Origin: Circinella umbellata
Taxonomy: Eukaryota > Mucoromycota > Mucoromycetes > Mucorales > Lichtheimiaceae
DNA length: 64,000 nt
Assembly: GCA_025093555.1 (NCBI GenBank)
Contig: JAIWNF010000056.1
Location: 225,434 to 289,433 of the forward strand
Direction: 5' to 3'
Positions 23,355 through 36,783 of the stretch are shown in pieces. Position 1 is the stretch's first letter. Every line of letters begins with the position of its first letter. A model generated the notes under the pieces. The model was not told the origin of the DNA. It was given only the letters and a program-made list of their open reading frames with translations, and did not search any database. A program made the translations under genes and the position numbers.

Positions 23355-23778
23355 TAACCCTTCTCCCACCATGTGGTATAATATATCTATTATTGTTTTC
23401 TACCTACCTAAAAACCCACCCCCCACACACACCCAAAATGAGTTTATAAACCACCGCTTTAAAACCATTTTCTGCTTAAGTTTAGTGTAACATTACTCCC
23501 CGATTATGATGAAAAAAAAAAAAAGCTTAGGCTCTTTTTGTTATAACAATAATCATAATAATAATAATAATAATAAGAATCGTGACTCTGCCACATATAC
23601 AAAAAAAAAAAAGCTTTCAGTTTTACTCCTGTGGCACAACCTCCCTTTCTCTTTATTTTATTCTCACTCTTTGTTTTCATTCACTCACACACGTATACTC
23701 TCTTTCTCTTCCCTTCACTTTGCTTTTTTTTTATTACTTTTTTTTTCTCATAAACGTAGTCAATATAAAGTATTAATA
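23355..23778. promoter_or_regulatory. Promoter and leader of the AVT transporter gene
   Basis: Contains C-rich and A-rich tracts (23418-23434), an AAT repeat (23557-23577) and a T/C-rich leader just before the start codon at 23779. No specific operator seen. Confidence 0.35.
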
Positions 23779-26045
23779 ATGGCCCTAGGTCGAAGTCATC
23801 TTTCTAATGAAGATGATGCAAAAAGGGGTTTACTCGATCGATACTCAGAAGACTCGGACGCAGAAGAAATAATACACCATTCTCACCAACTTCACGTTAC
23901 TGACAACAACAACGACGACACTCATAATAATACTATTAATAAACTAGAAATAACTGATTCAGCAACAGCAACAACAGAATATTATGCACAATTAGAAGTG
24001 GATGACAGTGAAATGGGGTTATTACCAAGACATAGTACAGATAGACGACGTTTATTGGAAGATCACAATAACAGTGATGACGATGATATGGAACGTGCAG
24101 ATACTTCATATCGATTACCTAGTGAAGGTGGTTCTGTTTTTGCAAGTTTTGTATGTCTATTTTTTTTTTTTGAACATAAGGAAGAAGGAGTTGAGAGGAT
24201 GGAGGGAGGAGAAGGTTAAAAGGGAGGAAAAGGGTATTATAAATTTTAATGTTTAAATTTGTATCACTCATAAAATAAAGGGAATATATTTTTTATTTTT
24301 ATTTTGTTAAAGTAGTTAAATATGTCTAACAGTATTATTGGTGCTGGTATTATTGGTCTTCCTTTCGCCTTTAAAGAAGCAGTAAGTATATATATATATA
24401 TATATATATAATATCTAGTTAGTATATATATATAAAGATATCTAATTTATTTAAATAATAATAGGGTTTTGGAATGGGTTTTGTGTGTCTTGTTATTGTA
24501 ACTATACTTGTTGGTAAGTTATTATTATTTTAAGAAGGGAATTTTGCATGAATTCTTATTAATTTTCATATTTTATAATAATAGATTGGACCGTGCGTTT
24601 ACTTATATATAATGGAAAATTATCTGGACGATCTAATTATCAAGATCTTATGGAACATGCATTTGGACGTGCAGGTTTATTAAGTATTTCAATAGCACAA
24701 TTTGCTTTTGCATTTGGAGGTAAATTATATCAAGTGGCCTTTATATATAAATTATGAATAACTCAAAATAATTAATTAATTAATATATATATACTTCAGG
24801 CATGTGTGCATATTGTGTTATTATCGGTAAGTGATATATATACGTATTTATATTTATATCTTGAATTCTGAAAAGGGGATATATTCCTAAATAATAATTA
24901 ATTTTCAATAGGTGATACTATTCCTCATGTATTTCGATCCCTTATATCAAATATTGATGATATTCCATTTGTATGGATTTTTGGCAATCGAAGATTATGT
25001 ATAACTTTCTTTACCACGTTAATTGCTTATCCATTATCTCTTTATCGTGATATGTCAAAATTAGCAAAAACAAGTGGTTTAGCATTGATTACAATTATTG
25101 TCATTTGTATTAGTGTTTCTATTGAAGGTCCTAAAATGGAAATGGATATTCGTGGTAATCCAGATTTAAGATTTAGTTTTGCAAATAATGAGTTAATTCA
25201 AGCTATTGCAGTTATTAGTTTCGGTAAGTCTTTTTATTTATCTATCTATCTATTGAGCTTAATTTCATAACTTATATATAATTATAATTATAGCATTTGT
25301 ATGTCATCATAATAGTTTTATGATTTATGGATCATTACGACAACCTAGTATGAATCGATTTGCTAGAGTAACTCATTATAGCATGACACTTTCATTTGTT
25401 ACATGTACTATATTGGCAGTCTCAGGTTATCTTGTCTTTACTGATAAAACAGCCGGTAATAATGAATGAATAGAGCATGGGGGGAACAAAAGGATATATT
25501 ACTAAAGATAATACTTTTTTAGGCAATATTCTTAATAATTTTCCACCGGATAATGTTTTAATCAATGTGGCACGATTAGCATTTGGTATTAATATGTTTA
25601 CCACATTACCACTAGAGACTTTTGTTTGTCGTGAGGTAAATAATAATATGGAGTGAAAGGGTTTAAAAAGATGATAAATTGACTCATTTATTTTATATAG
25701 GTTCTTGAAACATTATTTTGGCCTAATGAAACATATGACACATTTCGCCATGCTATATTGACAACAGTACTTGTTCTTGTACCATTAATTATTTCTTTAT
25801 TAACCTGTAATCTTGGTATAGTTTTGGAATTAACTGGAGGTTTTTCAGCTACTATGTTAGCTTATATTTTACCACCCCTTTGTTATCTCAAATTATCTAA
25901 AGATGGATTATGGAAAATGAACAAAATTCCTTATTGGTGTTTATTAATATTTGGTTTAATAGTTATGATATTTAGTACCTTTTTTTCTATACAAAAAGTT
26001 GTATTAGGTAATTCATTAGAACAAGATGCAACTTGTGATTTGTAA
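23779..26045 (+). CDS. Vacuolar-type amino acid transporter (AVT/SLC38 family)
   Basis: Nine exons (23779-24150, 24316-24381, 24465-24513, 24585-24719, 24800-24826, 24912-25223, 25294-25455, 25523-25635, 25701-26045) give 526 residues. The family moves amino acids across the vacuole or plasma membrane by proton or sodium coupling. Residues 1-124 are a cytosolic acidic/Ser-rich head. Exon 2 holds the first helix with SIIGAGIIGLPFAF, the unwound substrate-binding helix of this fold. About ten more spans follow, including IAQFAFAFGGMCAYCVIIGD, ALITIIVICISVSIEG, AFVCHHNSFMIYGSL and the LTGGFSATMLAYILPPLCYL region. Exon 5 is only 27 bases but keeps frame and hydrophobicity. Closest type is yeast Avt5/6/7; substrate and direction cannot be told. 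Confidence 0.92.
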
Positions 26046-26466
26046 ATTATAGTAATAATAATAATAATATAATAATAATAATAATAATAACTCTTTTTTT
26101 TTTATTTATTTTATTATTATTATTTCTCCCCTTTTTTCTTTCTTATTTCCTTTACTTGTTCTATTATATAAATAAATAAATAAAAAACTTATTATCTTAT
26201 GTGCCCGAGATTCTTTTGTTTTAATGAACAAAAAAAAAAAAAAAAACTAAAGGGCCCCAAAGTTGAAACAACTTTTTTTGTTGTCAAAAAAAAATCGGGT
26301 CGAAATAGAAAAAAAAAAGGGAGGCTTGGAACCACTTGGGCTACTTTTTTCTTTTTTTTTTTTTTTTTCCACCCTTTGGCTGACCGCAAAGAAAAAATTT
26401 TACAGCGGGGACCACAGTGAAAAGCTCTTTTTCTCTTTCTCTCTCTCTCTCTTTCTCTCTCTAACG
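26046..26466. promoter_or_regulatory. Spacer and promoter of the eS19 gene
   Basis: 3' flank of the transporter followed by a ribosomal-protein-type promoter: poly-A and poly-T tracts (26230-26246, 26346-26368) and a CT-rich leader (26425-26462) just before the start codon. CT-rich leaders are common at highly expressed genes. No defined motif assigned. Confidence 0.4.
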
Positions 26467-27303
26467 ATGCCCGGTATCACTGTCAAGGACGTCAACGCCC
26501 ACGGTAAACCGTCTATTCTTTTTTTATTTTTATTTTTATTATTTTGAACAACAAAAACAACAGCAACAGCAACAATCGACAATCGACAATGCCAACAAAA
26601 TATTTAAAAATCGACATTATATTTGTGTGAATCGCAAACTCAAATATATATATACATATATATATGAAATTAAATAATTAATGAGGTTTAATGTGGAATA
26701 TATAAATATATATATATGTATATATGTGTGTATATAGATTTCATCAAGGCTTATGCTGCCTATTTGAAGCGTACTGGTAAGCTCGAAGTCCCCAAGTGGG
26801 TCGATATTGTCAAGACTGGTACTTTCAAGGAATTGGCTCCCTATGACCCTGACTGGTACTTTGTCCGTGCTGGTAAGTCTCTGTTTTATTGATATATCAC
26901 TTATTTGATGAGTGAGTGTATGTATGTTCTAAGGAGTATATAATAATAATATATGAAAATAGCTTCGGTCGCTCGTCACATCTACATCCGCAAGAGCGTT
27001 GGTGTTGGTGCTTTGAACAAGGTTCACGGTGGTCGTGTTAACCGTGGTTCCCGTCCCTCCCACCACGTCAATGCCTCCGGCTCTGTTAACCGTAAGGTTC
27101 TCCAATCTTTGGAAAAGATTGGTGTCTTGGAAGCTGACAAGAAGGGGTAAGTTATATTACTACTTTAAAATGAGAAAGAGAAATAAAAATATTAACCATG
27201 ATAATATTACAATGAATATAGTGGTCGTAGAATTACTCAAGATGGTCAACGTGATTTGGATCGTATTGCCATGACTCTTATTGATGAAGAAGATGACGAA
27301 TAA
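26467..27303 (+). CDS. RPS19: 40S ribosomal protein eS19
   Basis: Four exons (26467-26503, 26738-26872, 26963-27146, 27222-27303) give 145 residues, the standard eS19 length. The protein is part of the 40S subunit head and is needed for 18S rRNA maturation. Sequence blocks are unmistakable: [80 protein letters not shown] and [16 protein letters not shown]. Codon use is strongly biased to GGT, GTC, AAG and CGT, unlike the AT-ending codons of neighbours, as expected for a highly expressed gene. First exon is short (37 bases) with a CT-rich leader. Confidence 0.98.
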
Positions 27304-27847
27304 ATATCATGTAATCATATAATAATAATAATAAAAAAAGAGAAATATATAACCCTTTTTTTTTATAATATATATATATATATATATGATGGATTGATAT
27401 TCTCTCTTCTTCTCTTTCTTTTTGTTTTCTTTTTGTTTTCGCATTATCTTGTTTTTTTTTCATGTATAAAAGGAGAGCTATTTCAGCATCCAAAAAAACT
27501 GGAGAAAATTATTATTTATTTTTTTATTCTCTTTTCTTTTTCTTTCTTTTCTCTCTCTTTTTTTTTAAAAAAAAACCAGAGAAAAAAAAGAGTCGTGTAT
27601 ATTTACAATTTTTTTGAAAGGGGAGGGGGTTTGGTGAAGAAAGAAAGAAAAGAGAAGTTGTTAATGGGGGGGTTAAGGAATATCAAGATTTCAAACTAGA
27701 AAAAAAAACGAGCTTTTACATTATGTACAAAAAAGGGGATATAAAGTTTAAAAAAAAAAAAAAAAGTAAAACTTTTTCTTTTTTTTTTTCAAAGAAGTGT
27801 ATGAGTGTGTGTGCTACATGCATTAAAAGGATTGCAAACTAGTTGGA

Positions 27848-27883
<36 letters not shown>

Positions 27884-27949
27884 GATAGGAAAGAAAAGAA
27901 AAGAGTGAGAGAGAGAGAGAAAAAAGGTATTTTTGTTCATTAGGAATTA
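27304..27949. other. 3' spacer between convergent genes
   Basis: Shared 3' flank of eS19 (plus) and the kinase (minus). Contains AT, AAT and GA microsatellites (27366-27386, 27852-27880, 27907-27921) and several poly-A/T runs. Small frames here are low-complexity and were not accepted. Confidence 0.5.
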
Positions 27950-29403
27950 TTATTTGGAATCAAGAAATACAGTTTGAACCAATTCACCAAGTTCAGATTG
28001 TTTAGCACACTGTAATTTGTTGGCAAGAATTAATTCCTTTAATTTCTATATAAATATTTAAAGAAAAAAAGTACATTAGCCAATGGAGCAACAAGTGTCA
28101 TGCGTAAACAAAAAAAAAAAAACTTACAGATCGAACAGATTGTGCATCAGGACGTGTTTGTCCTTCAAAATCAAGCATCCAACGTATTACACCATTCATT
28201 GTAGGTGATGGTTCAGTAAATGTAAAAGATGGAGGTTTACCATAAAGAATTTGATAAAAGATTTGACGGGTATCATCCAAATGGTAAAGAGGTGGTACAC
28301 GATCCATCATTTCAATCATTGTAATAGCTAATGACCAAACATCCACATTGGCGGTATAAGGTTCTTCAGCAATGACTTCAGGTGCCATCCACTATTATTA
28401 TTTATTATTAGTGTATAAAGTTCATTTTGTACATATTATATATATATATATATATAAGAGAGTATTACCTTTGCAGTACCTAACCTTGCATTATTTGTTC
28501 GATTGAGAGGTGTTGCTAAACCAAAGTCAGCTGAAACAAAATAAAGTTTATGCATTTAGTTTTTTAGTTTTTACTCACGAGAATAATAATAGCTTTTTTT
28601 TTTATATATAGTTACCAAGTTTAACTTGACCATCTCTACCAAGTAAAATATTTTCACATTTAACGTCTCGATGCATATAATTTTTTGAATGTAAACAGAT
28701 AAGACCTTCTAAAACTTCTCTTGCAATACGAATGGTCATTGCTTCAGAAAGTCCTTTTGTTGTATTAAATAGTAAATTAAATACAGAACATTGCATTAAT
28801 TCCATGGCCATCCATAAATCATCTTTCCACATGCCAGCTTCTTTAAGTTGAATCAAATTAGGATGATTGAAACATCCCATGATACGTAGTTCTCTCAAGA
28901 CATAAGTATGATGGTTTGTATCATGATCTTCAATAAGACATCGTTTAATGGCCACCTGACCTTTGTTACTTGGTAAATTCTGTCTTGTTGCTCTCACCAC
29001 TGCACCATTCGCTCTAAAAGAAAATGAATTCATTTAGTACAAAAAAAATATTTTTCTTTGTTTACAAAGAATGGCGTGTGACAATGGTGAGAAAAGAATA
29101 TTATTATCCCATAACAGCAATAATAACAAACAACCCCAAATTATTGTTATAGCAACAAATTGTTTTTTGTGTAAAAAAGAAATATTAGCATTTTAAACTT
29201 ACCCACTACCAATTCTCACCATAGCAACATAATGTTTATGGGGATTGGCATCCATTACTTTTGATCGTGGTAATACTTTACGCATTTTGTTTTCAAATTC
29301 AGGATGAAGGACTTTTCTGTTACTACGTGTTGTTTGTGATGATGTGATTGGTGGTGGTAATGGAACGATATCAGGTACTCGACCTACAGGAATCCAAGGT
29401 CGC

Positions 29404-29434
<31 letters not shown>

Positions 29435-30121
29435 ATTATAAATTTTACAGTGTTCAGGAAATGAAAAAACAAATATAGAATGATAAGCTTACAGTAATTT
29501 TTGGAGGGACTAATTTCTTTTGTTTTTGATTATTATCATTCAATGAATTATTATCATTAGTGTGAGTGTTGTTGGTTTGATTATTTATACTTCTTTTATC
29601 TTGTTGTTGACGTCGTTTCCATGCTTCTTCGATAATATCTGGCATTTGCCATTTACCAGGACTTCGCCATGGTGTCTAAATATATATATATTGTTAGAGA
29701 GAGAGAGAGAAAAAAAAAGGGGGGGGGGAAGAGAAGAAGTAAGTTTTCTTTCTAAATATATATATATATATATATATATTTGAAAAATAAACCGAAAAAA
29801 AAAAAAACTTATCATGACCGGATCACTCCGTAACTTTACCTTTTTGGCGGGTCCAGGGGTTATACCACCACCATGAATGACGGCAGTAGCAGCAGCTGCT
29901 AAAGAATTTTTTGACTGAAGTTGCTTTACAGTTGTAATACCCGTTAAACTTTCTCGTTTTATTGATTTCGGGGATGACACCGAGAATGAAGAAGCAGAAG
30001 AACGTGCGCGTGACCAAGTACTCGTCGGGGAAGCAGAAGGTGGCGGCGTTCGTTGTTGTTGTTGGTGTTGCTGTTGTTGGTTAGGTGGCTGCTTTTCAAA
30101 ACTAGTGGTTGGCATGCCCAT
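27950..30121 (-). CDS. STE20/PAK-like serine/threonine protein kinase
   Basis: Seven minus-strand exons (30121-29840, 29675-29493, 29402-29203, 29013-28616, 28530-28469, 28391-28128, 28045-27950) give 494 residues. All core kinase motifs are present: glycine loop RIGSGANGAVVRAT, VAIKR with the ATP-binding Lys, the alpha-C Glu in LRELRIM, catalytic YMHRDVKCENILL, DFGLA, and GTAKWMAPEV followed by VDVWSLAITMIEM. GTxxWMAPEV and the overall loop pattern place it in the STE20/PAK class. The N-terminal ~240 residues are Gln/Ser/Pro-rich and basic. No CRIB (Cdc42/Rac-binding) motif I-S-x-P-x4-F-x-H-x2-H was seen, so binding to Rho GTPases is doubtful. The chosen donor after GPAKK (GTAAAG) gives phase 0 and drops a T-rich read-through. 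Confidence 0.92.
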
Positions 30122-32740
30122 GATGAAGAAATAAAAAAAAGTAGAATGAACAAAAAAAAAAAAAAAAAAAAAAAAAGAAAAAAAAAGGGCTTAATGCAAT
30201 GGGGTTAATAAAATTGAAACAACAACAACAACAACAAAAAAAAAATTAAATTGTATTAAGTAAAATGAAAACTAGTGTTGCAAAAAATAAAACGATAAAT
30301 AAGAAAAATAGAGAGAAAAAAGAGATATAAAAAAAAAAGAAAGAGAAATGTGCGAGTTTATTATAGTGTGTGGCGTTTTTTTTTTTATTTCTTTGGGAAA
30401 AAAAAAGAAAATAGTAATAATAATAATAAAAAACTAAAAAAAAAAGAGAGAGAGAGAAAGAAAGAGAAAAAGATGATATAACTATGCAGGAAAAATAAAG
30501 AAGAAAAAATAAGAGAGAGAAAGAGAGAGAGAGACAGGAAAACGTTACAATTCGATTGGATATTACACCATTCTTTTTTGTTTCCTCTCACTTACTCACT
30601 TACTTACTCACTCACTACACTCGCTACACTACACACTCACACGTAAAGAAGAGATGAAAAATAAACTCTCCCCCGCTCAATTGATTTCAAATCTTCTAAT
30701 AAAATATATATATATAATACAACACTCAATTCACAACGCACGCTCCTGTTTCTGTTCCTGTTCCATTTTCACCCCCACACGCACCCCCCATAGTTGGGTT
30801 TTTTTACTCTTTGTGATACCAATCGTTTTACATTATCTTTTACTCCTCTGGCAAAATTATAATATTCATAATATCTAGACTCCTCCTCTTCCTCCTTGCT
30901 CATTATATTATAATCACAAAATTATTAAAAAAAAAAAGAAAAATATAAAAAGGGGATTCTTTGATTCATTGTCTTTTATTTTTTTATTTTTTTATTTTTT
31001 TCTATTTTTTATTTTTTTCTATTTTTTATTTTTATTTTTACTATAATTTATTTATAGAAAGAAGAAGGGGATTAATGCTACCTTTTTGCATGAGTGAGCC
31101 GGATTTTTTTTAGACTTTCTTGCTGTTTTTTTGTTAAGTGTTACCAAGGTTACCCACTCGTTTTTTTCATGGGCCATCCAATCACTGAAGGTTTAAAATG
31201 AACACAAAAAAAAAAACTCTTGAAAGTTTAAGTGGGGGGGGAGAGAGGAGGAGGCTAAAGGTTAAAAAAGAAGGTGAGAAAGAGATTAGCAGCACTTTTT
31301 TTTTTAACTCTATCCCGCCCGGAATGTCTAATTCCGGTGGTGAGAGTAAAAAAAAAAAAAAATCTGTGTGAAAAGTGCTTTGCAAAAGTAAAAAATATTC
31401 CGTACAACCAAAAAACTTTTTGTGCTGCAGGGCTCTCTCTCTCTCTCTCTTTAAGTTTTTTGTTTAATTCTGTTATAAAATGGTTTATAAGAGTTATAAA
31501 TAAATGAAAGGATCAAAAAGTAATGCATTTATTTATATGACGAAACAATAAAAGGTTTTTTATATGTTGTTCAAATGATAATAATAATAGAACGACGTCG
31601 ATCCCTTTTTTTATTTTATGTATGATTTCTTTCGATCTTATTATGTATCCATCTCTAAGAAATGATCAATTTAACATAACCCTAGTAAGTAAATAATAAT
31701 TTTAATAACACACCTTCTTCTTAACTAATAAATTATACACATATATGATTATCTGAGAAGAAAAAAAAACTCGTTAAGAATAATTATAATACGTACTACC
31801 TTTGCTAACTACCTATAGGAATTAACGCCGGGGGGTTAGAAAATGGCGGTTGAGTAAAACAGGTTTATTTAATATGCAAGTACAATCACTAACACTACGA
31901 TGAGACGAGATTGAACCCAACATCTGCATACTTTTTTTAATTGAATCCAATGAATGATATTATTCTATTCTCAAGTGAGTACTCATTACACACACACACA
32001 CACACACACACAGCAAAGAACAAAGAGCAATTAAATTGTAGTGGTGTCAATGAATGTAAAGTGTTTTAGTACTCTCCCCTTCTCTCCAATTAGTCTTTTC
32101 TCTTTTTTAAAGTTTCAGGAACCATAAAAACAACATGGGTCAAATAAATAAATAGATAGGGTTCTTTTTTCCCCTCCCCCCCAAAAAAAAAAAATAGTAT
32201 TGCTATGTTAATAATAGTTATATAGTAAAAAATAATAACTGCTCAGCAAATTAATAATAATAATAATAATAATAAAAGATGAATCTAATTCTTTCATGGG
32301 TACTCTTCTATCATTTCAAATTCTCTTTGTTTTGAAACAAAAAAAAAAAACTTGTCATTGATGCGTTACTGATATAAATAAAGAAGGGAGGGGGGGAGGA
32401 GAGGGGAGTGGATCTTTTGGAAACACAAAAATCTTTGGTTCAAAAATAGTGAGTTCTTTTTTGTTCCCGATACTTCATAAAAAATTATTGTTAACTCGTT
32501 TAAATTCCCTTTTTGGTTCAATTGTTATTGTTATCACTTAAAAAAATCTCTTTCCTTATTCTAAACATCCTAAATATTAAACTCAAATGTTTAAAAAAGG
32601 ATTATCAATACTAATATAAATTTGGTATATTATGATAAAAAAAAAAAAAGTTAACGGTAGCCAATGAATAAAGTTTTGTTTTTTTTTTCTTTTTGGTGAT
32701 TATGACGTGATATGAAGTGTGACATGTATATTTGTGCGTG

Positions 32741-32773
<33 letters not shown>

Positions 32774-32980
32774 ACGTATGTGTAAATATAAATTATATAC
32801 TTGTATAATATATAAAGAGATTGATTGAAGATCGTTTTTTTTTGTGTGTGTGTGTTCATGTTATTGAGTATGAAAAGAGAAAAGAAAGCTCATATATTGT
32901 ACAAAGTAAGTGTGTTTGTAATTAAAAGAAAAAAACACACATTAATATATTTATATTTATATATATATAAAAAGATGATC
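30122..32980. other. Long gene-free spacer with low-complexity DNA
   Basis: About 2.9 kb between two minus-strand genes. The first ~600 bases, upstream of the kinase start, are purine-rich (poly-A, GAGA). 30970-31050 is a T/A-only minisatellite built from TTTTTTTATTTTT-type units. An inverted repeat CCGGAAT-GTCTA-ATTCCGG lies at 31319-31337. CA (31989-32012), AAT (32252-32274) and TA (32740-32762) microsatellites follow. I recognised no coding exon, tRNA or snRNA. Confidence 0.5.
31319..31337. promoter_or_regulatory. Short inverted repeat CCGGAAT-N5-ATTCCGG
   Basis: Two perfect 7-base arms separated by GTCTA, in an otherwise AT-rich spacer. CGG half-sites in inverted orientation are the classical target of Zn2Cys6 factors, so it could be a binding site for such a factor; direct support is lacking, and no start codon lies within 1 kb on either side. 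Confidence 0.25.
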
Positions 32981-35884
32981 TTATAGCAAAGTATTATGTC
33001 GTTCATTATTGTTTGATGTTGGAAAAGGAAATGAACGACTGATATTATTCTCTTTTGAATGTTGATGTTGATGATGAATATGTTCTGAAGAAGTGGATGT
33101 ATCTCGTAAAAATGCTGTCAAAGGTCGTCCCATCATAATAGGTGGGTTATTATTATTAGTGGTAGTAGTAGTATTGTTATTTCCTCCTGTTGCGGATAAT
33201 GATGAATTAAATGGGATGGATGGAGATGATTGTTGAGATGATCTTCTTATTGTTTCAATGTGAGATGTACTGCTGCTGCTATTAATATTATTATTAGTTA
33301 GAGTCGGTGGAGGGGGTTGTGAAATAGATGGAGAAGATGTGGAAGATAAACGATAATGAGAAGATGAAGATGGAATAGGTGTAGAATTGGAAAATGTAGT
33401 ATTGATATTTGATGTGGTTGTTAATGTAGTAGAATTATACCATAAAGGTGATGATTCATTACTTCTTGAATTATGTTGTTGCTGTTGTTGATAATGATGT
33501 TCATCTGCAGAATGAACAAGTCCACCATGTACAATAGATGATGTTTGATTACTATTACTATTGTTACTATTACCTCGATGTTGATATCGTTCAGATGATC
33601 GTGATGGAGCATAATTTGTCATTTCACGACGATATACATTATCGTTATTATTACTATTATTATTATTATATTCAAACCGACTACTAGTTATATCTTTTTT
33701 TCGTGTTCGATCATATCCATTGTTGGTTGATGCATTTTGATAAATGTATCGATCATCTTCATTGCGTATTTTTCCATTAGATAATCGATTTGTTACTTTT
33801 TCAGTATTATTCGTATTAGATTTCTGTATATATATATACGCGTGTGAGTATTTTATCAATAACAGAGTCAATATATTTATATATTAAAGAAAAGAATCAT
33901 ACCATACGATCACGTTGTGCCATATCAGTATATATCATATAGGTTATATATGCATGCATTGCATTTCGTTTTATCCTTGGATTTTGTTTCTAAAATAATA
34001 ATAATAATAATAATAGTCAATGTTAAAATCTCCTTACTTTTTTTTTCCTTTCCTTTCTCCTCCCCTTTTGTATTCCTTCCTCCTTTATATTTTACCATAG
34101 ACATATATTGATATGAAAATACATTGGATCCTTCAGATTGTCCTCCTCTCTATTTAATATAAATTATTATTATTCTCAATATTATTATATACACAATTCA
34201 TTTCTTTTCATTAAATAAATCCTTCCCCTCCCCCTCTCCCGAAAAAAAAAAGAGAATTTTTTTTTTCTTTTACCAAATCATCATTGTTATTATTACTTTC
34301 ACGATTCATATGGCTGTGATTTCTTCCAGAATGAGTAGATGATAAATATCTTGATTTTATAGTTGATTCTGTTGAACCTTCTACTTTATAATGAGTTGGA
34401 GAAGGATGTGAAGATAATTTGGTAGACGGTGTTGTTGTTTGTTTTTGATTATTATAAGAGTGATGAATATGAGGATGATTCGGTCTTTCGGTAGAATGGG
34501 AATAATATCCTATTTTGGAGGGAGGGGGGGAGGATAGTAATTAGAATATTTTCATGCAAAAAAAAAATATATAAAAAATATACAAACCATAACCTGGTCT
34601 ATTCATAACATTTTTCTTTGTTTCTTGTTGATCCATTGAAGAATGAATAGCTGCTGTACTTTCATCCGTTCGACCATCAATGGCAGCTGCAGCAGCGGCA
34701 AGTAACATAATTGGATCTGATACTGTATTTTGTTGTTCTTCTTCCATTATTTCTCTCTTTGTGGATTGTTGTTCTTGTCCTTCTAATATATTTTCATATA
34801 TTTAATAACCTTTTCCTCTCTCTCTCTCTCTTTCTTTTTTTATTTCAATCATTCCCCATTATTATATAATATTTACTTGTCATTCGATTGTTGATTGAAT
34901 CCTGTTTTATACAAGGAAAATGAAAATTATGTCAATGAGTTAAAAAAGATAAAAAAAAATTAGGTCGTACATGAAAAAGGTCATTCGGTAATTTTGTTAT
35001 TTAAAAAGGGTATTAAAAAAGAGGAGAACATGTGCTCAATGCCAAAAAAATTCTCCCAAAGTGTCATCAGACTTTGTGTTTGGGTTTAATTGATTAAAAC
35101 TTACTGATGTCAATGCTTCTTTATCGTTATGAACTGTGGGTGTTATTGTTGATAAACCTTATAAAGAAAAAAGTTTGGATGGCACAGTTATAGAAACCGT
35201 GTGGATTAATAAATATACAACCATATATAATATCTCCTTATTCTATTTCTCCTCTTCTTCTTCCTCATTCTCCTTTTACATATTAAATTACTTACCACGA
35301 TTATTATTATTATTACTATTACCACCTAATAAACTACTAATCGACATGGATGACGATGATGATTTTGTTGTTGATAAATCTTTGCCACTCATATGATTGA
35401 CACCATTTTTTATACTATTATTCTCATTATTTTTCATGACTATATCACCATCTTGATCAATTTTATTGCCATCATATTTATTCTATAAATTTATATATAT
35501 ATAAGTGTTATATAAAAAAAACTTATCCTTCACAATCTCCTTATAATATGAAGAAGAAGAAAAAAAGGGGGGGTGGACGAGAAGGAGACGGAAATGTTGA
35601 AGGGGAGAAAATAATCTTTTATATATACACATACACACACACAGATATATAAATAATATAATAAAGAGCTTTACCTTTATTTTTTCAACTTTTAATGGTT
35701 GAGGTTCTTGATTAGCTAAAGCAATCAAGATGGAACCTGCTTCAGCATCGAATTTATCATATTCAAGTGGTGAACGATTAAGTCGAGAAGTAGTAGGAGT
35801 AGTAGTACCGTCGTCTCGTGTTGCTGAAGGTTGTGGTTGTACTTTTGTTGGTGAAAATTCTTGTTTTAACATTAAACGAGACAT
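32981..35884 (-). CDS. Unknown low-complexity protein with conserved core and micro-exons
   Basis: Eight minus-strand exons (35884-35675, 35482-35296, 35133-35105, 34901-34877, 34782-34588, 34509-34274, 33989-33903, 33823-32981) give 603 residues. Two are micro-exons of 29 and 25 bases; each has consensus borders and keeps the frame. Most of the protein is Ser/Asn/Gln/His-rich and probably disordered. Non-repetitive islands are EYDKFDAEAGSILIALANQ (about 50-60), SMSISSLLGG (about 120), DPIMLLAAAAAAIDGR, and the best candidate for a folded core, exon 7: KQNPRIKRNAMHAYITYMIY followed by TDMAQRDRM. Short islands in a disordered protein are typical of fungal transcription or signalling regulators, but I do not recognise the family. 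Confidence 0.72.
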
Positions 35885-36783
35885 TTTTATTAATTCAATC
35901 TTCTTTTTTTTTAAAAAAAAAAAAAAAAAAAAAAAGCAAAGAGAAGAAAGAAAGAAAGGGTATGAAATGAACTTTTTTTTTAAAAGAAAAAAAAAACCAA
36001 TGTGAGAAAGGAGAAGAAAAAGAAAAAGGATTTGAGTGAATAGTGTGTGAATATGTAATATTCTGAGCAAAAAAAAAAAAAAAAAGTTAAAAAGGCCCTT
36101 CTTTTGAGAGGATCGTGCGCTTTGCCATTGTGTTACCATCCACACGTTCTGTGTCGCATTATTACAAATGCCCCAAGGTCATATGCAAAAAAATCAAACC
36201 CTAATGATTTCCCCCATTTTCAGTCAGTTCAGAGTTGTACAAACCTTCCCCCCCCTTTTTTTCAAATAGAAAAAATTCCTTTCTCTTTATTTTATTAGAC
36301 CTTCAACTGTCATATAACATTCTCTTCTATTCTCTTATCAAATCAAATAACATCAACTTTTTAATCTTACCTCTTTCATTTTCTTGACAAGAAAAAATTA
36401 TTATTCTTATGAACAATAACATGAATACTAGTTACTTTCGAATGAATGGACGATGAATAGATAAGCGATTGTGTAACCCAGTTAATCTTTCTTCAATAAT
36501 AACAACAAAGATGACTCTATAAGCTAAAAATAGTAAGAAAAAGATCTCGATTGTTTTATATTTACAATTTGTCTATTTGTTTAATAATAAAAATTCCCTT
36601 TATATAATATAGAATATGTATTGTTATCATAATAAATTATAATATTTGATTATAATTGTACACATATTAAAAAAAATACTAAATAATAAAATAGTGTGTG
36701 TGGTAGGGGAGGTAATAGAGTAATGGTAGTAGTAATAATAATAATAGTAGTAATAATAATAAAAAGTAATAGTAATAATGATA
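35885..36783. other. Spacer between two minus-strand genes
   Basis: Upstream region of the unknown gene, with long A and T runs (35913-35936, 36070-36085), then AT-rich 3' flank of the Afi1-like gene with AAT/TAG repeats (36720-36780). No feature recognised. Confidence 0.45.

Noticed and set aside
26199..26547. Plus- and minus-strand frames around the eS19 promoter
   Set aside because: Made of homopolymer runs; they overlap the eS19 leader and first exon in other frames.
35483..36145. Minus-strand 220-codon ORF with long hydrophobic N-terminus
   Set aside because: Only the part from the Met at 35884 to the donor at 35675 is accepted as exon 1; the rest is T-rich promoter and intron.
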